Assembly: GCA_963757125.1 (NCBI GenBank)
Contig: CAVWQP010000001.1
Span: 1 to 64,000 of the forward strand
Source of the DNA: CAVVSD01 sp963757125
GTDB lineage: Bacteria > Actinomycetota > Thermoleophilia > Solirubrobacterales > Solirubrobacteraceae
DNA: 64,000 bases
Direction: 5' to 3'
Shown piece by piece: positions 45,570-54,637 of the stretch. The notes beneath the pieces are model-generated. The model worked only from the letters and a program-made list of their open reading frames with translations. It was not told the origin of the DNA and did not search any database. Positions within the stretch are counted from its first letter, which is position 1. The number at the start of each line of letters is the position of its first letter. A program made the translations under genes and the position numbers.

Positions 45570-45779
45570 GTGGCGATGACGGTCATCGCAATGAGCCACG
45601 CGCTGCGGGACACGCTGGGCCTGGTCGGGATCTTCTTCATCGTGTTCCCGCTCATCGCCCAGGGGCTGATCGCGTTCGCGGTCGCGCAGGGCCTCGGCGA
45701 GCGCGCGGAGAACGAGAAGCTCAAGGGCCGCTGGGGCCGCAAGGCCGTCGAGGCGCAGGAGGCCGAGCGTCGCCTCTAG
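45570..45779 (+). CDS. Small membrane protein with one helix and charged tail
   Basis: 69 residues from the GTG at 45570, placed 7 nt after GGAGG (an ATG at 45564 is too close and one at 45576 too far). One or two hydrophobic helices (LGLVGIFFIVFPLIAQGLIAFAVAQGL), then a charged tail (ERAENEKLKGRWGRKAVEAQEAERR). Family unknown. Confidence 0.55.
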   Translation: MAMTVIAMSHALRDTLGLVGIFFIVFPLIAQGLIAFAVAQGLGERAENEKLKGRWGRKAVEAQEAERRL

Positions 45780-45795
45780 CGTCGACGCCCCCACG

Positions 45796-46944
45796 CTGAC
45801 CGAGCAGGTCATCGCGTGGCGGCGCCATCTGCACCGTCGTCCCGAGCTCTCCTACGAGGAGCGCGAGACCGCGCGCTTCATCGCCGAGACGCTCGAGGGG
45901 TTCGGCGGGCTGGAGGTCACGCGCCCGTCGGACACGAGCGTCGTCGCCCACCTGCGGACCGGCCGCCCTGGCCGCACCCTCGCGCTGCGCTCCGACATCG
46001 ACGCGCTGCCGATCCACGAGGAGAGCGGCGTGGAGTTCGCCTCCGAGCGCGACGGCGTCATGCACGCCTGCGGGCACGACGGCCACACCGCGATGCTGCT
46101 CGGCGCCGCGCAGGAGCTGGCCTCGCGCGCCGACGAGCTCGACGGCGAGCTGCGGTTCCTCTTCCAGCCCGCCGAGGAGCGCCCGCCCGGCGGCGCGATC
46201 GAGCTCGTGCGGGCCGGCGCGCTGGACGGCGTCGACCTCGTCGTCGGCTGCCACCTCTGGACGCCGCTGCCGGTCGGGCAGCTCGCCGCGTGGGCCGGTC
46301 CCGCGATGGCGGCGTCGGACTTCTTCACGCTCGCCATCACCGGCGACGGCGGGCACGCGGCGCTGCCGCACACCGCCGTCGACACCGTCGCGATCGCGGC
46401 GCAGGTCATCACGAACCTGCAGCACGTCGTCTCGCGTCGCACGGATCCGCTGGAGAGCGCGGTGCTCTCGGTGAGCACGTTCCACGCGGGCGATGCGGCG
46501 AACGTCCTGCCCGGCCGCGCCGAGCTCACCGGCACCGTCCGCACGTTCGATCCGGAGCTGCGCACGCGGATGCCCGAGCTGCTGGAGACCGTGGTCCGCG
46601 GCATCACGCAGGCGCACGGCGCCGACTACGAGCTCGACTACACGTACGGCTACGCGCCGGTGGTCAACGATCCGGCGGTGACCGAGCTCGTCAGCGACGC
46701 GCTGCACGCGACCGAGGGCGGCGACGTCGTGGAGATGGCGCCGCTCATGGGCGGCGACGACTTCTCCGAGTACCTGACCGAGGCCCCCGGGTGCTACTTC
46801 TTCGTCGGGGCCGGCAGCGAGGAGGCGGTCGCGACGTACCCGCACCACCACCCCCGCTTCCGCATCGACGAGCGCGCGCTGGCCGTCGGCACGCGCGCAC
46901 ACGTGCAGACGGCCCTGCGCGTCCTGGGCCGGGCCCAGGCCTAG
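45796..46944 (+). CDS. M20-family amidohydrolase (aminoacylase / hippurate hydrolase-like)
   Basis: About 382 residues. The true N-terminus reads TEQVIAWRRHLHRRPELSYEERETARFI, well before the first GTG at 46030; no ATG, GTG or TTG exists in frame back to the stop at 45667. CTG at 45796 is the tentative start. Metal-binding motifs follow: ALRSDIDALPI, MHACGHDGHTAMLLGAA, FQPAEERPPGGA, GCHLWTPLPVG and MGGDDFSEYL. Typical enzymes release amino acids from N-acyl or N-benzoyl conjugates. The stop shares CTAG with the next gene. Confidence 0.85.
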   Translation: MTEQVIAWRRHLHRRPELSYEERETARFIAETLEGFGGLEVTRPSDTSVVAHLRTGRPGRTLALRSDIDALPIHEESGVEFASERDGVMHACGHDGHTAMLLGAAQELASRADELDGELRFLFQPAEERPPGGAIELVRAGALDGVDLVVGCHLWTPLPVGQLAAWAGPAMAASDFFTLAITGDGGHAALPHTAVDTVAIAAQVITNLQHVVSRRTDPLESAVLSVSTFHAGDAANVLPGRAELTGTVRTFDPELRTRMPELLETVVRGITQAHGADYELDYTYGYAPVVNDPAVTELVSDALHATEGGDVVEMAPLMGGDDFSEYLTEAPGCYFFVGAGSEEAVATYPHHHPRFRIDERALAVGTRAHVQTALRVLGRAQA

Positions 46945-48089
46945 GCCGGAACCGGCGCCGACCTGAAGTTCGGCGCGACGTCGCGCGCGAACAGCTCCAT
47001 CGTCCGCACGACCCGCTCGTGCGGCGTGTCGCCGATGCACATGAGCGCCATGATCTGGCCGAAGCCGAGCTCGCCCTGCAGGCGCTGGACCTGCTCGTTG
47101 ACGCTCTCGGGGCTGCCGACGATGACCATCCCGGCGTCGACGAGGTCCTCGTAGGACATCTGGCCGAAGCTCTTGCGCGGGCCGGCGTTCAGCATCCCGC
47201 GCAGCGAGGACTCCGACATGTAGCCGGGGGGCAGGACGATCTCCAGGCCCTGCTTGAGCCCCTTGTGGAAGAGGAACTCCACGTAGGCCTTGGCCTCGCG
47301 GTGCGCCTGCTCGTGGGTCTCGGCGACGTAGATCGGGATCGCGAAGGCGATCTTCTCCGGGTCGGGCTCGTAGCCGAGCTCGCCGGCCGCCGCGCGGTAC
47401 CCGTCGAACCACCCCTTCACGACGGGCGTCGGGGCGTACACGCTCATGAACGTGTAGCGCTTCTCCGCGCAGTACTTCATGGTCTCGCGGCTGCCGGCGC
47501 CCGGGATGTAGATGTCCGGGTGCGGATCCTGCAGCGGGCGCGGCCAGACGTTGACGTAGCGGAACTCGTAGTGCTTGCCCCACCACTCGAACGGCTCCGT
47601 CGACGTCCATGCCTTGATGATCAGGTCGTGGGCCTCGTTGAAGCGCTCGCGGGAGTGCACGGGGCTGAGCCCGTGGTTGAAGTACTCCCAGCCGATCCCG
47701 CGCACGAAGCCCGACACGACGCGACCTCGAGAGAGGTGGTCGAGCATCGCGATCTCCTCGGCGACCCGCAGCGGGTACTGGTGCAGCCCGATCGCGTTGC
47801 CGAGGACCATGACCTTCGCGTTCTTCGTCCGGCGGGCGAGCGCGGCGGCCATGATGTTCGGCGCCGGCATCATCCCGTAGGCCGACTGGTGGTGCTCGTT
47901 GACGCAGATGCCGTCGTAGCCGAGCTCGTCGGCGTACTCGAGCTCGTCGAGGTAGCGGTTGTAGACCTCGACGCCGACCTGGGGGTCGAACTGCCCGCTG
48001 GGGTACGTCAGCGAGGGCGTGGCGAAGCGCTCGTCGAAGTCCTCGGGCAGCGTCGGGTACGGCATGAGGTGGAAGAAGTTGAACTTCAT
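46941..48089 (-). CDS. LLM-class flavin-dependent (luciferase-like) oxidoreductase
   Basis: 382 residues from an ATG preceded by GGAGGG. It begins MKFNFFHLMPYPTLPEDF and has the luciferase-like barrel pattern: YADELGYDGICVNEHHQSAYGMMPAPNIMAAALARRTKN, GRVVSGFVRGIGWEYFNHG and GAGSRETMKYCAEKRYTFMSVYAP. Uses reduced FMN or F420. The alpha/beta hydrolase gene upstream overlaps by ATGA; together they suggest oxidation then hydrolysis of one organic substrate, as in Baeyer-Villiger-type degradation (inference). Confidence 0.92.
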   Translation of the reverse strand: MKFNFFHLMPYPTLPEDFDERFATPSLTYPSGQFDPQVGVEVYNRYLDELEYADELGYDGICVNEHHQSAYGMMPAPNIMAAALARRTKNAKVMVLGNAIGLHQYPLRVAEEIAMLDHLSRGRVVSGFVRGIGWEYFNHGLSPVHSRERFNEAHDLIIKAWTSTEPFEWWGKHYEFRYVNVWPRPLQDPHPDIYIPGAGSRETMKYCAEKRYTFMSVYAPTPVVKGWFDGYRAAAGELGYEPDPEKIAFAIPIYVAETHEQAHREAKAYVEFLFHKGLKQGLEIVLPPGYMSESSLRGMLNAGPRKSFGQMSYEDLVDAGMVIVGSPESVNEQVQRLQGELGFGQIMALMCIGDTPHERVVRTMELFARDVAPNFRSAPVPA

Positions 48090-48892
48090 CGAGACCCTCC
48101 GTTCGCGAAGGCGAGCACCGCGGCGGTGATCTCCTCGGGCTTCTCGCCGTAGAGCGCGTGGCCGCAATCCTCGACGACCTCGAGGCGCGCGTCCGCGATG
48201 CGCTCGACGTACCGCTCCGCGTGCGCGCGCGGGATGACCTTGTCGTCGTCGGGCCAGAGCACGAGCGTGGGCGACGTGACGCGGTAGAGCCGCCGCTCGA
48301 GCTTGGGGTCGTTGAGGAACGGCCGCCAGGCGTAGCGGGCGAACGCCGTGTTGTTGCGGTAGATCCGCATGATGTCGTCGACGCTCGGCTCGGCCGGGAA
48401 CAGGCCCTCGGCGGCGGCCGGGTCGTGGAAGAGCGTCGCGACGATGCGCTCCGGCGGCACGATGAACAGGTCGGCCGGCGGGGCCTCGGGCATGCGCAGG
48501 CCCGCGGGGCTCAGCAGGACGAGCTTGGCGACCCGGTGCGGCGAGTGGACGGCGAGCTCCGCGGCGATCCAGCCGCCCAGCGACGCGCCGACGACGACCG
48601 CCTGCTCGATGCCGAGCTGGTCGAGGAGCCGCAGGTAGTGGTAGACGAGGTCGTCCACGCCCTCCATCTCGTCGGTCTGCTCGGACTCGTCGAAGCCCGG
48701 GTGATCGGGCGCGAGGACGTCGAAGTGGCGGCTCAGGCCGTCGAGGAACGGCGTCCAGCCGCCGCCTCCGGCAGCGTGCAGGAACAGCAGCGCAGGACCG
48801 GAACCCGCCCGCAGCAGCCGAATCTCCCCCGCCCCGACCTGCAACCGCTCGGTGCGTACGTCGACGCCCGGCTCAGATGCACTGGTGGTCAT
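48086..48892 (-). CDS. Alpha/beta hydrolase
   Basis: 268 residues. Nucleophile elbow VVGASLGGWIAAELA (Ser of GxSxG), oxyanion loop FLHAAGGGGWTPFL, acid in LVLWPDDDKVIP and catalytic His in VEDCGHALYGEKPEEI. Close to meta-cleavage hydrolase types. TATCGT ends 8 nt before the ATG at 48892, supporting that start and a leaderless message. It forms a two-gene operon with the flavin enzyme. Confidence 0.93.
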   Translation of the reverse strand: MTTSASEPGVDVRTERLQVGAGEIRLLRAGSGPALLFLHAAGGGGWTPFLDGLSRHFDVLAPDHPGFDESEQTDEMEGVDDLVYHYLRLLDQLGIEQAVVVGASLGGWIAAELAVHSPHRVAKLVLLSPAGLRMPEAPPADLFIVPPERIVATLFHDPAAAEGLFPAEPSVDDIMRIYRNNTAFARYAWRPFLNDPKLERRLYRVTSPTLVLWPDDDKVIPRAHAERYVERIADARLEVVEDCGHALYGEKPEEITAAVLAFANGGSR

Positions 48893-48979
48893 ACCGGCCG
48901 ACGATAGACATCCGCGGGCGCGCACGCGGCCCGCGCCCGGGGCAGGACTGCCCCCGGACGCGAGCCCTCTGCGCGTGAC

Positions 48980-49480
48980 CTACCTGGCCTTCAGCAGGGA
49001 GGTCAGCCACGCCGGTGAGACCGGCGCGGCGGTGGCGGCGGCCGCCGTTGCAGGGGCGGCCGCAGTCGTGGCGAGCGGCGTCGCCGCCGGCGCCGACGTG
49101 GCGGCGGGCGCGAGAGGCGTCGCGGACGCCGCCGCGACGGTCACCGCGGCCTGCACGGGCTCCGGCTTGCGCTCACGCGCCGCGGCGGCCTGCTCCCACA
49201 TCGCCTTCTGTGGCATGGGATGACCCCACGGCTCGGCCGCGAGCGCCTCGGCGAGCGCGGGGGCGACCGGATCCGGCGTGACGAACGAATGCCCGCTCGC
49301 CGGCGGCGGCGTGTACGCGTTCACGCCTGGGTCCGGGTGCGGGGCGAACGACGCAGCCGGCTCGCGCTCGCGCGCGAGACCTGCGTGTTCCTCCTGCGCC
49401 TGGCGCTGGGTTTGGATGGACTCGACCGGCCGCAGACGCGCGGGCGTGCTGGCTGCGACCGCGTCGATGCGTGCTTGCAT
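48980..49480 (-). CDS. Ala/Pro/Thr-rich hypothetical protein
   Basis: 166 residues beginning MQARIDAVAASTPARLRPVESIQ. A Gln/Arg-rich N-terminal helix, a proline-rich middle and a low-complexity Ala/Pro/Thr/Val stretch (about 110-158) ending PAWLTSLLKAR. No signal peptide. Composition bias makes frame prediction less reliable here, but the opposite frames look no better. Confidence 0.45.
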   Translation of the reverse strand: MQARIDAVAASTPARLRPVESIQTQRQAQEEHAGLAREREPAASFAPHPDPGVNAYTPPPASGHSFVTPDPVAPALAEALAAEPWGHPMPQKAMWEQAAAARERKPEPVQAAVTVAAASATPLAPAATSAPAATPLATTAAAPATAAAATAAPVSPAWLTSLLKAR

Positions 49481-49642
49481 CGTCGCTCATCAGCTCCTTG
49501 CTTTGAGATGTGCCTTCCTTGGCCCCTGGACCGTTGTCCGACCCAGGTTCAAGAAGTGTCGGCGCCTGCCGAATCAACCTGACAGCGAGTGCGGGGACCT
49601 GGACGTTCGGTCCCCAACCATGCGCGTGCAACCATGTGGGGG

Positions 49643-50581
49643 ATGACCTCCATCGATGTCACGCACTTCTCGGACCCGTGCTGCCCGTGGGCGTACTCCT
49701 CGTCCCCGTTCCTGGCAGTGCTGCGCTGGCGCTACGGCGCCCAGCTGAACTGGCGTCACGTGATGATCGGCCTGACGGAGAAGGCCGAGCAGTACGAGGC
49801 GCGCGGCTACACGCCGACGCGCCAGGCGCACGGCTTCTCGGACTTCCGCAAGCGCGGGATGCCGTTCTCGACCGCGGTGAAGACCCGCGTGTCGGGGACG
49901 TCGCGCGCCTGCCGCGCCGTCGTCGCCACCCGGCTGACGGCGCCCGAGCTCGAGCTCACGGCGTTCCGGGCGATCCAGTTCGGCCAGTTCACGGGCGGCC
50001 TGCCCATGGACGAGGACGAGGCGATCCTCACCGCGCTGCGGTGGGCGGAGGGCCTCGACCCGCAGGAGATCGTCTCGATGATCGACGCTCCCGAGGTCGT
50101 CGAGGCCTACGAGGCCGACCGCGCCGAGTCGCGCACCGCCGAGGGCGGCCCGACGGAGGCGCAGGGCCGCTCGGCGAACTCCGACGGCAAGGTCCGCTTC
50201 ACGGCGCCGTCGCTGATCTTCCGGCAGGGCGACCGGTCGCTCGAGGCGGGCGGCTTCCAGCAGTACGACGCCTACGACGTCTGCATCGCCAACATCGACC
50301 CGACGCTCGAGCGCCGCGATCCGGCGCAGCCGGGCGACGACATCGCCGAGCTCATCGCGTCCGAGCCCTGGGGGCTCACGACGCGCGAGGTGGCGCAGGT
50401 CATGGCGGGGCGCAACGACGCGCCGGACGACGTCGCGGCGGAGGACGCCCTCATCGACGCGCTCTCCGACGGTGGCGTGCGGCGCGACGACCTCGGCAAC
50501 GGGGCGCTGTGGCGTCCGGCCGGCGGCGGCGCCGAGGGAGCGCTGGCGGGGCGGTCGGCGGCGACCGCCGGGGCGCGCTAA
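49643..50581 (+). CDS. DsbA/FrnE-family thioredoxin-fold protein
   Basis: 312 residues. It starts MTSIDVTHFSDPCCPWAYSS, with CCPW in place of CxxC (Cys13, Cys14), as in some 2-hydroxychromene isomerase/FrnE-like proteins. The central HGFSDFRKRGMPFSTAVKTRVSGTSRACRAV and a repeat-rich C-terminus follow. The last ~110 residues (PWGLTTREVAQVMAGRNDAPD and so on) are an added helical domain. Substrate unknown. The start at 49643 is one of several nearby ATGs. Confidence 0.8.
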   Translation: MTSIDVTHFSDPCCPWAYSSSPFLAVLRWRYGAQLNWRHVMIGLTEKAEQYEARGYTPTRQAHGFSDFRKRGMPFSTAVKTRVSGTSRACRAVVATRLTAPELELTAFRAIQFGQFTGGLPMDEDEAILTALRWAEGLDPQEIVSMIDAPEVVEAYEADRAESRTAEGGPTEAQGRSANSDGKVRFTAPSLIFRQGDRSLEAGGFQQYDAYDVCIANIDPTLERRDPAQPGDDIAELIASEPWGLTTREVAQVMAGRNDAPDDVAAEDALIDALSDGGVRRDDLGNGALWRPAGGGAEGALAGRSAATAGAR

Positions 50582-50612
50582 GGAGGGGGCACGGTCGGGC
50601 AGACTCCGGGTC

Positions 50613-51107
50613 GTGGACCTCGAGCTCCGTCCGATCCGATCCGGCGACGGGTCCGTCCTGCACGGGCTCGTCGCCCATCCCGAGGTCTGGGAGTGGCTCA
50701 CACCGGCGGGCTCGCGCGGGCCGGCGGCGCTCGCGCAGTGCGCGGCGTGGGCACGCCGCGACGCGGCGCACTGGGAGCTGCACGGCTTCGGGAAGTGGCT
50801 GGCGTTCGAGGACGGCACGCCCGTCGGCCGCGGCGGGCTGAACGTCACGTTCCTCGACGGGCGCCCCGAGGTCGAGGTCGGCTGGGCGGTCGGGCGCGAG
50901 AACTGGGGCCGCGGGATCGCGACCGAGATCGCACGGGCGTCGCTCGACGAGGCGGGCCGGCTCGGCCTGCGGGGCGTCGTGGCGTTCTCGCGCCCGGAGA
51001 ACCACGCCTCGCTGCGCGTGATCGAGAAGTCGGGGCTGGCACGCGAGCGCGAGCTCGACCACGCCGGCCGGCCGCACATCCTGTTCCGCGCGGAGGCGCA
51101 CGCGTGA
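50613..51107 (+). CDS. GNAT-family N-acetyltransferase
   Basis: 164 residues from GTG. RimJ/RimL-like GNAT: LELRPIRSGDG at the start, VEVGWAVGRENWGRGIATEIARASLDEA (the acetyl-CoA-binding V-G-W motif A) and FSRPENHASLRVIEKSGLARE. Substrate unknown. It overlaps the next gene by GTGA. Confidence 0.92.
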   Translation: MDLELRPIRSGDGSVLHGLVAHPEVWEWLTPAGSRGPAALAQCAAWARRDAAHWELHGFGKWLAFEDGTPVGRGGLNVTFLDGRPEVEVGWAVGRENWGRGIATEIARASLDEAGRLGLRGVVAFSRPENHASLRVIEKSGLARERELDHAGRPHILFRAEAHA

Positions 51108-51853
51108 CCTACGCCGAGTGGGCGCCCCCACCCTGGGTCGCGGGGTCCGCCGCCTGCATGTGGAGCACGCTGGCGACCGGCCGCGGCGGGGTCCTCCCCG
51201 ACGCGTGCGTGGACCTCATCCACATCGAAGGGCGCGGGACGTTCGTCGCCGGGCCCGACACCCGCCCGGGGCCGCCGGCGACCGGTCCGGTCGCCGGCCT
51301 GCGCGTGCGCCCCGGTCACGCCGCGGCGGTGCTCGGCGTCCCCGCCGCCGAGCTGCGCGACAGCCGCGTCGCCATCGAGGACATCTGGGGACGCGAGGGC
51401 GCCGAGCTGTCGCGCCGCCTCGACGAGGCGCCGGACCGGCATGCGCTGCTCGCGCAGACGGTCGCGCGCCGCGTCGCGGCGGCCGACCCGATCGCGCTCG
51501 GCGCGGTCGCCCTGCTCGCGCGCGATCCGGGACGCCGCGTCGCCGACCTCGCGGCCGAGCTCGCCGTGAGCGAGCGCCACCTCCTGCGGCGCGTCCGCGC
51601 GGCGGTGGGCTACGGCCCCAAGACGCTGACGCGCGTCCTGCGCTTCCAGCGGCTGCTGGCGCTCGCCGAGGTCGGCGCCGGCTCGCTCGCGGAGCTCGCG
51701 CTCGAGGCGGGCTACGCGGACCAGCCGCACATGACCGGCGAGGTGCGTCGGCTCGCGGGCGCACCGCCCACCGCCGTGCTCGGCATCGCGCGCGCACGCG
51801 GGGATGCGGCTCTCGTCCGTTCCCTCCAAGACGGGCGGTCGCTCGCGGCGTAG
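51104..51853 (+). CDS. AraC-family regulator with DUF6597-like sensor domain
   Basis: 249 residues. N-terminal DUF6597-type domain (ACMWSTLATGRGGVLPDACVDLIHIEG), then a C-terminal HTH_18: DPGRRVADLAAELAVSERHLLRRVRAAVGYGPKTLTRVLRFQRLL and LAELALEAGYADQPHMTGEVRRLAG. Coupled to the GNAT gene. The stop doubles as part of the next promoter. Confidence 0.88.
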   Translation: MTYAEWAPPPWVAGSAACMWSTLATGRGGVLPDACVDLIHIEGRGTFVAGPDTRPGPPATGPVAGLRVRPGHAAAVLGVPAAELRDSRVAIEDIWGREGAELSRRLDEAPDRHALLAQTVARRVAAADPIALGAVALLARDPGRRVADLAAELAVSERHLLRRVRAAVGYGPKTLTRVLRFQRLLALAEVGAGSLAELALEAGYADQPHMTGEVRRLAGAPPTAVLGIARARGDAALVRSLQDGRSLAA

Positions 51854-51856
51854 CGT
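51851..51856 (+). promoter_or_regulatory. -10 element TAGCGT for leaderless VOC gene
   Basis: TAGCGT ends 8 nt before the ATG at 51865. Its first three bases are the stop codon of the AraC-type gene. Confidence 0.4.
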
Positions 51857-51864
51857 CCGGGCGC

Positions 51865-52212
51865 ATGTTCCTCGGACTGCGCACCGTCATCTATCCCGCG
51901 CCGGACCTCGCCGCCTCCAAGGCGTGGTACACGGCGCTCCTCGGCGTCGAGCCGTACTTCGACGAGCCCTTCTATGTCGGCTTCGACGTCGGCGGCTACG
52001 AGCTGGGGCTGAACCCGGACAACGAGGTCGCCGAGACGTACTGGGGCGTCACGGAGATCGAGGCCTCGCACGCGGGCCTGCTCGCTGCGGGCGCGGCCCC
52101 GCGATCGCCGGTGACCGAGGTGGGCGGCGGCATCCGCGTCGCGACCGTGGTCGAGCCTGGCGGCGCGGTGCTCGGCATCATCGAGAACCCCAACTTCCGC
52201 GGGGGCAGCTGA
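51865..52212 (+). CDS. VOC-family (glyoxalase-like) protein
   Basis: 115 residues. It begins MFLGLRTVIYPAPDLAASKAWYTALLG and ends VEPGGAVLGIIENPNF, one VOC domain. It follows an AraC regulator and precedes the TrpB-like gene. Substrate unknown. Confidence 0.85.
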   Translation: MFLGLRTVIYPAPDLAASKAWYTALLGVEPYFDEPFYVGFDVGGYELGLNPDNEVAETYWGVTEIEASHAGLLAAGAAPRSPVTEVGGGIRVATVVEPGGAVLGIIENPNFRGGS

Positions 52213-52216
52213 CCCG

Positions 52217-52222
52217 TAGGAT
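52217..52222 (+). promoter_or_regulatory. -10 element TAGGAT for leaderless trpB-like gene
   Basis: TAGGAT ends 6 nt before the ATG at 52229, with no ribosome binding site between. Confidence 0.42.
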
Positions 52223-52228
52223 CGCCAC

Positions 52229-53596
52229 ATGCCCGCCCAGCAGACGAAGTTCCTCCTGTCCGAGGATGCGATCCCGACGCACTGGGTGAACATGAACCCG
52301 GACATCCCCGGCGCCCAGATCCCGCCGCTGAACCCGCAGACGAAGGAGCCGGCGGGGCCGGCCGACCTCGGCGCGATCTTCCCGATGGAGCTCATCCTCC
52401 AGGAGGTCTCGCCCGAGCCGCTCATCGAGATCCCGGAGGCCGTCCGCGAGGCGTACAAGCTCTGGCGCCCGACGCCGCTGTACCGCGCCCGGCGCCTCGA
52501 GGAGGCGCTCGGGACGCCGGCGCGCATCTACTACAAGTACGAGGGCGTCTCGCCGGCGGGCTCGCACAAGCCGAACTCGGCCGTGCCGCAGGCGTACGCG
52601 AACAAGCAGGCCGGGATCGACAAGCTCGTGACCGAGACGGGCGCCGGCCAGTGGGGCTCCTCGCTCGCCTTCGCGTGCAGCCTGTTCGGGCTGGACCTCG
52701 AGGTCTTCATGGTCGGCTCCTCCTACGACCAGAAGCCCTACCGCCGCTCGATGATGGAGACGTGGGGCGCGACGGTGCACCGCTCCCCGAGCGACCGGAC
52801 GCAGAGCGGGCTCTCCAACTCGTCGCACCCCACCGGCTCGCTGGGCATCGCGATCTCCGAGGCGGTCGAGATCGCCGCGCAGTCCGCCGACACGAACTAC
52901 GCGCTGGGCTCGGTGCTCAACCACGTGCTGCTGCACCAGACGGTGATCGGGCAGGAGACGATCGCCCAGATGCAGCTGGCGGAGGACGAGCCGGACGTCA
53001 TCATCGGATGCGTCGGCGGCGGCTCGAACTTCGGCGGCCTCGTCTTCCCCTGGCTGCGACGGGCGACCCAGCAGGGCTTCGCGACGCGCTTCCTCGCCGC
53101 CGAGCCCGCGGCCTGCCCGACCCTGACGAAGGGCGTCTACGCCTACGACTACGGCGACACGGCCGGGCTCACGCCGCTCATGCCGATGTACACGCTCGGC
53201 CACGACTTCGTCCCGCCGCCGGTCCACGCGGGCGGCCTGCGCTACCACGGCGACTCGCCGCTCGTGAGCCGCCTCGTGAAGGAGGGGCGCATCGAGGCCC
53301 GCGCCTACCGGCAGACGGACGCGTTCGCCGCGGCGATGACGTTCGCCCGGACCGAGGGCATCATCCCGGCGCCGGAGCCGACCCACGCGCTGCGTGCCGT
53401 CTTCGAGGAGGCGGAGGCCGCCAAGGAGGCCGGCGACGAGCGCGTGATCCTGTTCGGGCTGTGCGGCCACGGGCATTTCGACCTCGCCGCCTACGACGCG
53501 TACCTGCGCGGGGAGCTCGAGGATCCGGAGTTCGACGAGGCGGATGCCCGCCGGGCGATCGACGCGCTGCCCGACGGCGTCCCGCTGCTGGCATAG
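52229..53596 (+). CDS. TrpB-like pyridoxal-phosphate synthase (TrpB2 group)
   Basis: 455 residues, longer than TrpB1 (~400). PLP lysine Lys114 in SPAGSHKPNSAVPQAYANK, LVTETGAGQWGSSLAFA, and the phosphate loop VGGGSNFGGLVFPW. The N-terminal extension (SEDAIPTHWVNMNPDIPGAQIPPLNPQT) marks the TrpB2 class. TrpB2 can make tryptophan from indole and serine, often without TrpA; no trpA lies here. Role in primary tryptophan synthesis or indole salvage is open. Confidence 0.92.
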   Translation: MPAQQTKFLLSEDAIPTHWVNMNPDIPGAQIPPLNPQTKEPAGPADLGAIFPMELILQEVSPEPLIEIPEAVREAYKLWRPTPLYRARRLEEALGTPARIYYKYEGVSPAGSHKPNSAVPQAYANKQAGIDKLVTETGAGQWGSSLAFACSLFGLDLEVFMVGSSYDQKPYRRSMMETWGATVHRSPSDRTQSGLSNSSHPTGSLGIAISEAVEIAAQSADTNYALGSVLNHVLLHQTVIGQETIAQMQLAEDEPDVIIGCVGGGSNFGGLVFPWLRRATQQGFATRFLAAEPAACPTLTKGVYAYDYGDTAGLTPLMPMYTLGHDFVPPPVHAGGLRYHGDSPLVSRLVKEGRIEARAYRQTDAFAAAMTFARTEGIIPAPEPTHALRAVFEEAEAAKEAGDERVILFGLCGHGHFDLAAYDAYLRGELEDPEFDEADARRAIDALPDGVPLLA

Positions 53597-53605
53597 TCCG
53601 CGCGC

Positions 53606-54637
53606 ATGGGGCGCATCGGGGTGCTGACCGGCGGGGGCGACTGCCCCGGCCTCAACGCGGTGATCCGCGGCGTCGTCCGCAAGGGCGTCAACGACCACGG
53701 GCACGCGATCATCGGCTTCCGCTACGGCTGGGCGGGCGTGCTCGCCGACGAGGCGGTCGAGCTGACGGTCGAGACGACGAGCGGGATCCTGCCGCGCGGC
53801 GGCACGATCCTCGGGACCTCGCGGACGAATCCCTACAAGGAGGTCGGCGGCCCCGAGAAGGCGAAGGCGACGCTCGAGGCGCGCGGCATCGACGTCCTCA
53901 TCCCGATCGGCGGCGAGGACACGCTCGGCGTCGCGAGACGACTTTCGGACGAGGGCATCCCGGTGGTCGGGGTCCCCAAGACGATCGACAACGACCTCGC
54001 GGCGACCGACTTCACGTTCGGCTTCCAGACCGCGGTGCAGATCGCCACGGACGCGATCGACCGGCTGCACACGACGGCGGAGTCGCACAACCGCGTCATC
54101 GTCGTGGAGGTCATGGGGCGCGACGCGGGCTGGATCGCCGCCTACGCCGGCATGGCGGGCGGCGCCGACGTCATCCTCGTGCCCGAGCGGCCGTTCGACA
54201 TCGAGGAGGTGTGCAACCACGTCCGCAGGCGCCACGCCCGGGGACGCACGTTCTCCATCGTCGTCGTGTCGGAGGGAGCGATCCCGACGGGCGGCCACGC
54301 CTACGGGCGCGGTGGGGCGACGGATGCGTTCGGCCACGAGCGCCTCGGCGGCATCGCCGTGCAGCTCGAGTCCGAGATCGAGAAGCGCACCGGGTTCGAG
54401 TGCCGCATGACGATCCTCGGCCACGTGCAGCGCGGCGGCTCGCCGCTCGCGTTCGATCGCGTCCTCGGCACGCGGTTCGGCGTGGCGGCGATCGATGCCG
54501 CGACCGCCGGCCACTACGGGAAGATGGTCGCGCTGAAGGGCACGGAGATCGAGCTCGTGCCGCTCGAGGCCGCGCTCGACGAGCCCAAGCTGCTGGACCC
54601 GGCCTTCTTCGAGACGGCCGAGGTCTTCTTCGGCTAG
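53606..54637 (+). CDS. 6-phosphofructokinase, probably PPi-dependent
   Basis: 343 residues. Motifs: GGGDCPGLNAVIRG, GGEDTLG (Asp105), VPKTIDNDLAATD (Lys125), MGRDAGWIAAYAGMAGGAD and LGHVQRGGSPLAFDRVL. Asp after GGE and Lys before TIDND are hallmarks of pyrophosphate-using enzymes such as the Amycolatopsis PFK, while ATP-users have Gly at both places. It phosphorylates fructose 6-phosphate, reversibly if PPi-linked. The start is only 10 bp after the TrpB-like stop, and the aminotransferase start overlaps its stop. Confidence 0.9.
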   Translation: MGRIGVLTGGGDCPGLNAVIRGVVRKGVNDHGHAIIGFRYGWAGVLADEAVELTVETTSGILPRGGTILGTSRTNPYKEVGGPEKAKATLEARGIDVLIPIGGEDTLGVARRLSDEGIPVVGVPKTIDNDLAATDFTFGFQTAVQIATDAIDRLHTTAESHNRVIVVEVMGRDAGWIAAYAGMAGGADVILVPERPFDIEEVCNHVRRRHARGRTFSIVVVSEGAIPTGGHAYGRGGATDAFGHERLGGIAVQLESEIEKRTGFECRMTILGHVQRGGSPLAFDRVLGTRFGVAAIDAATAGHYGKMVALKGTEIELVPLEAALDEPKLLDPAFFETAEVFFG

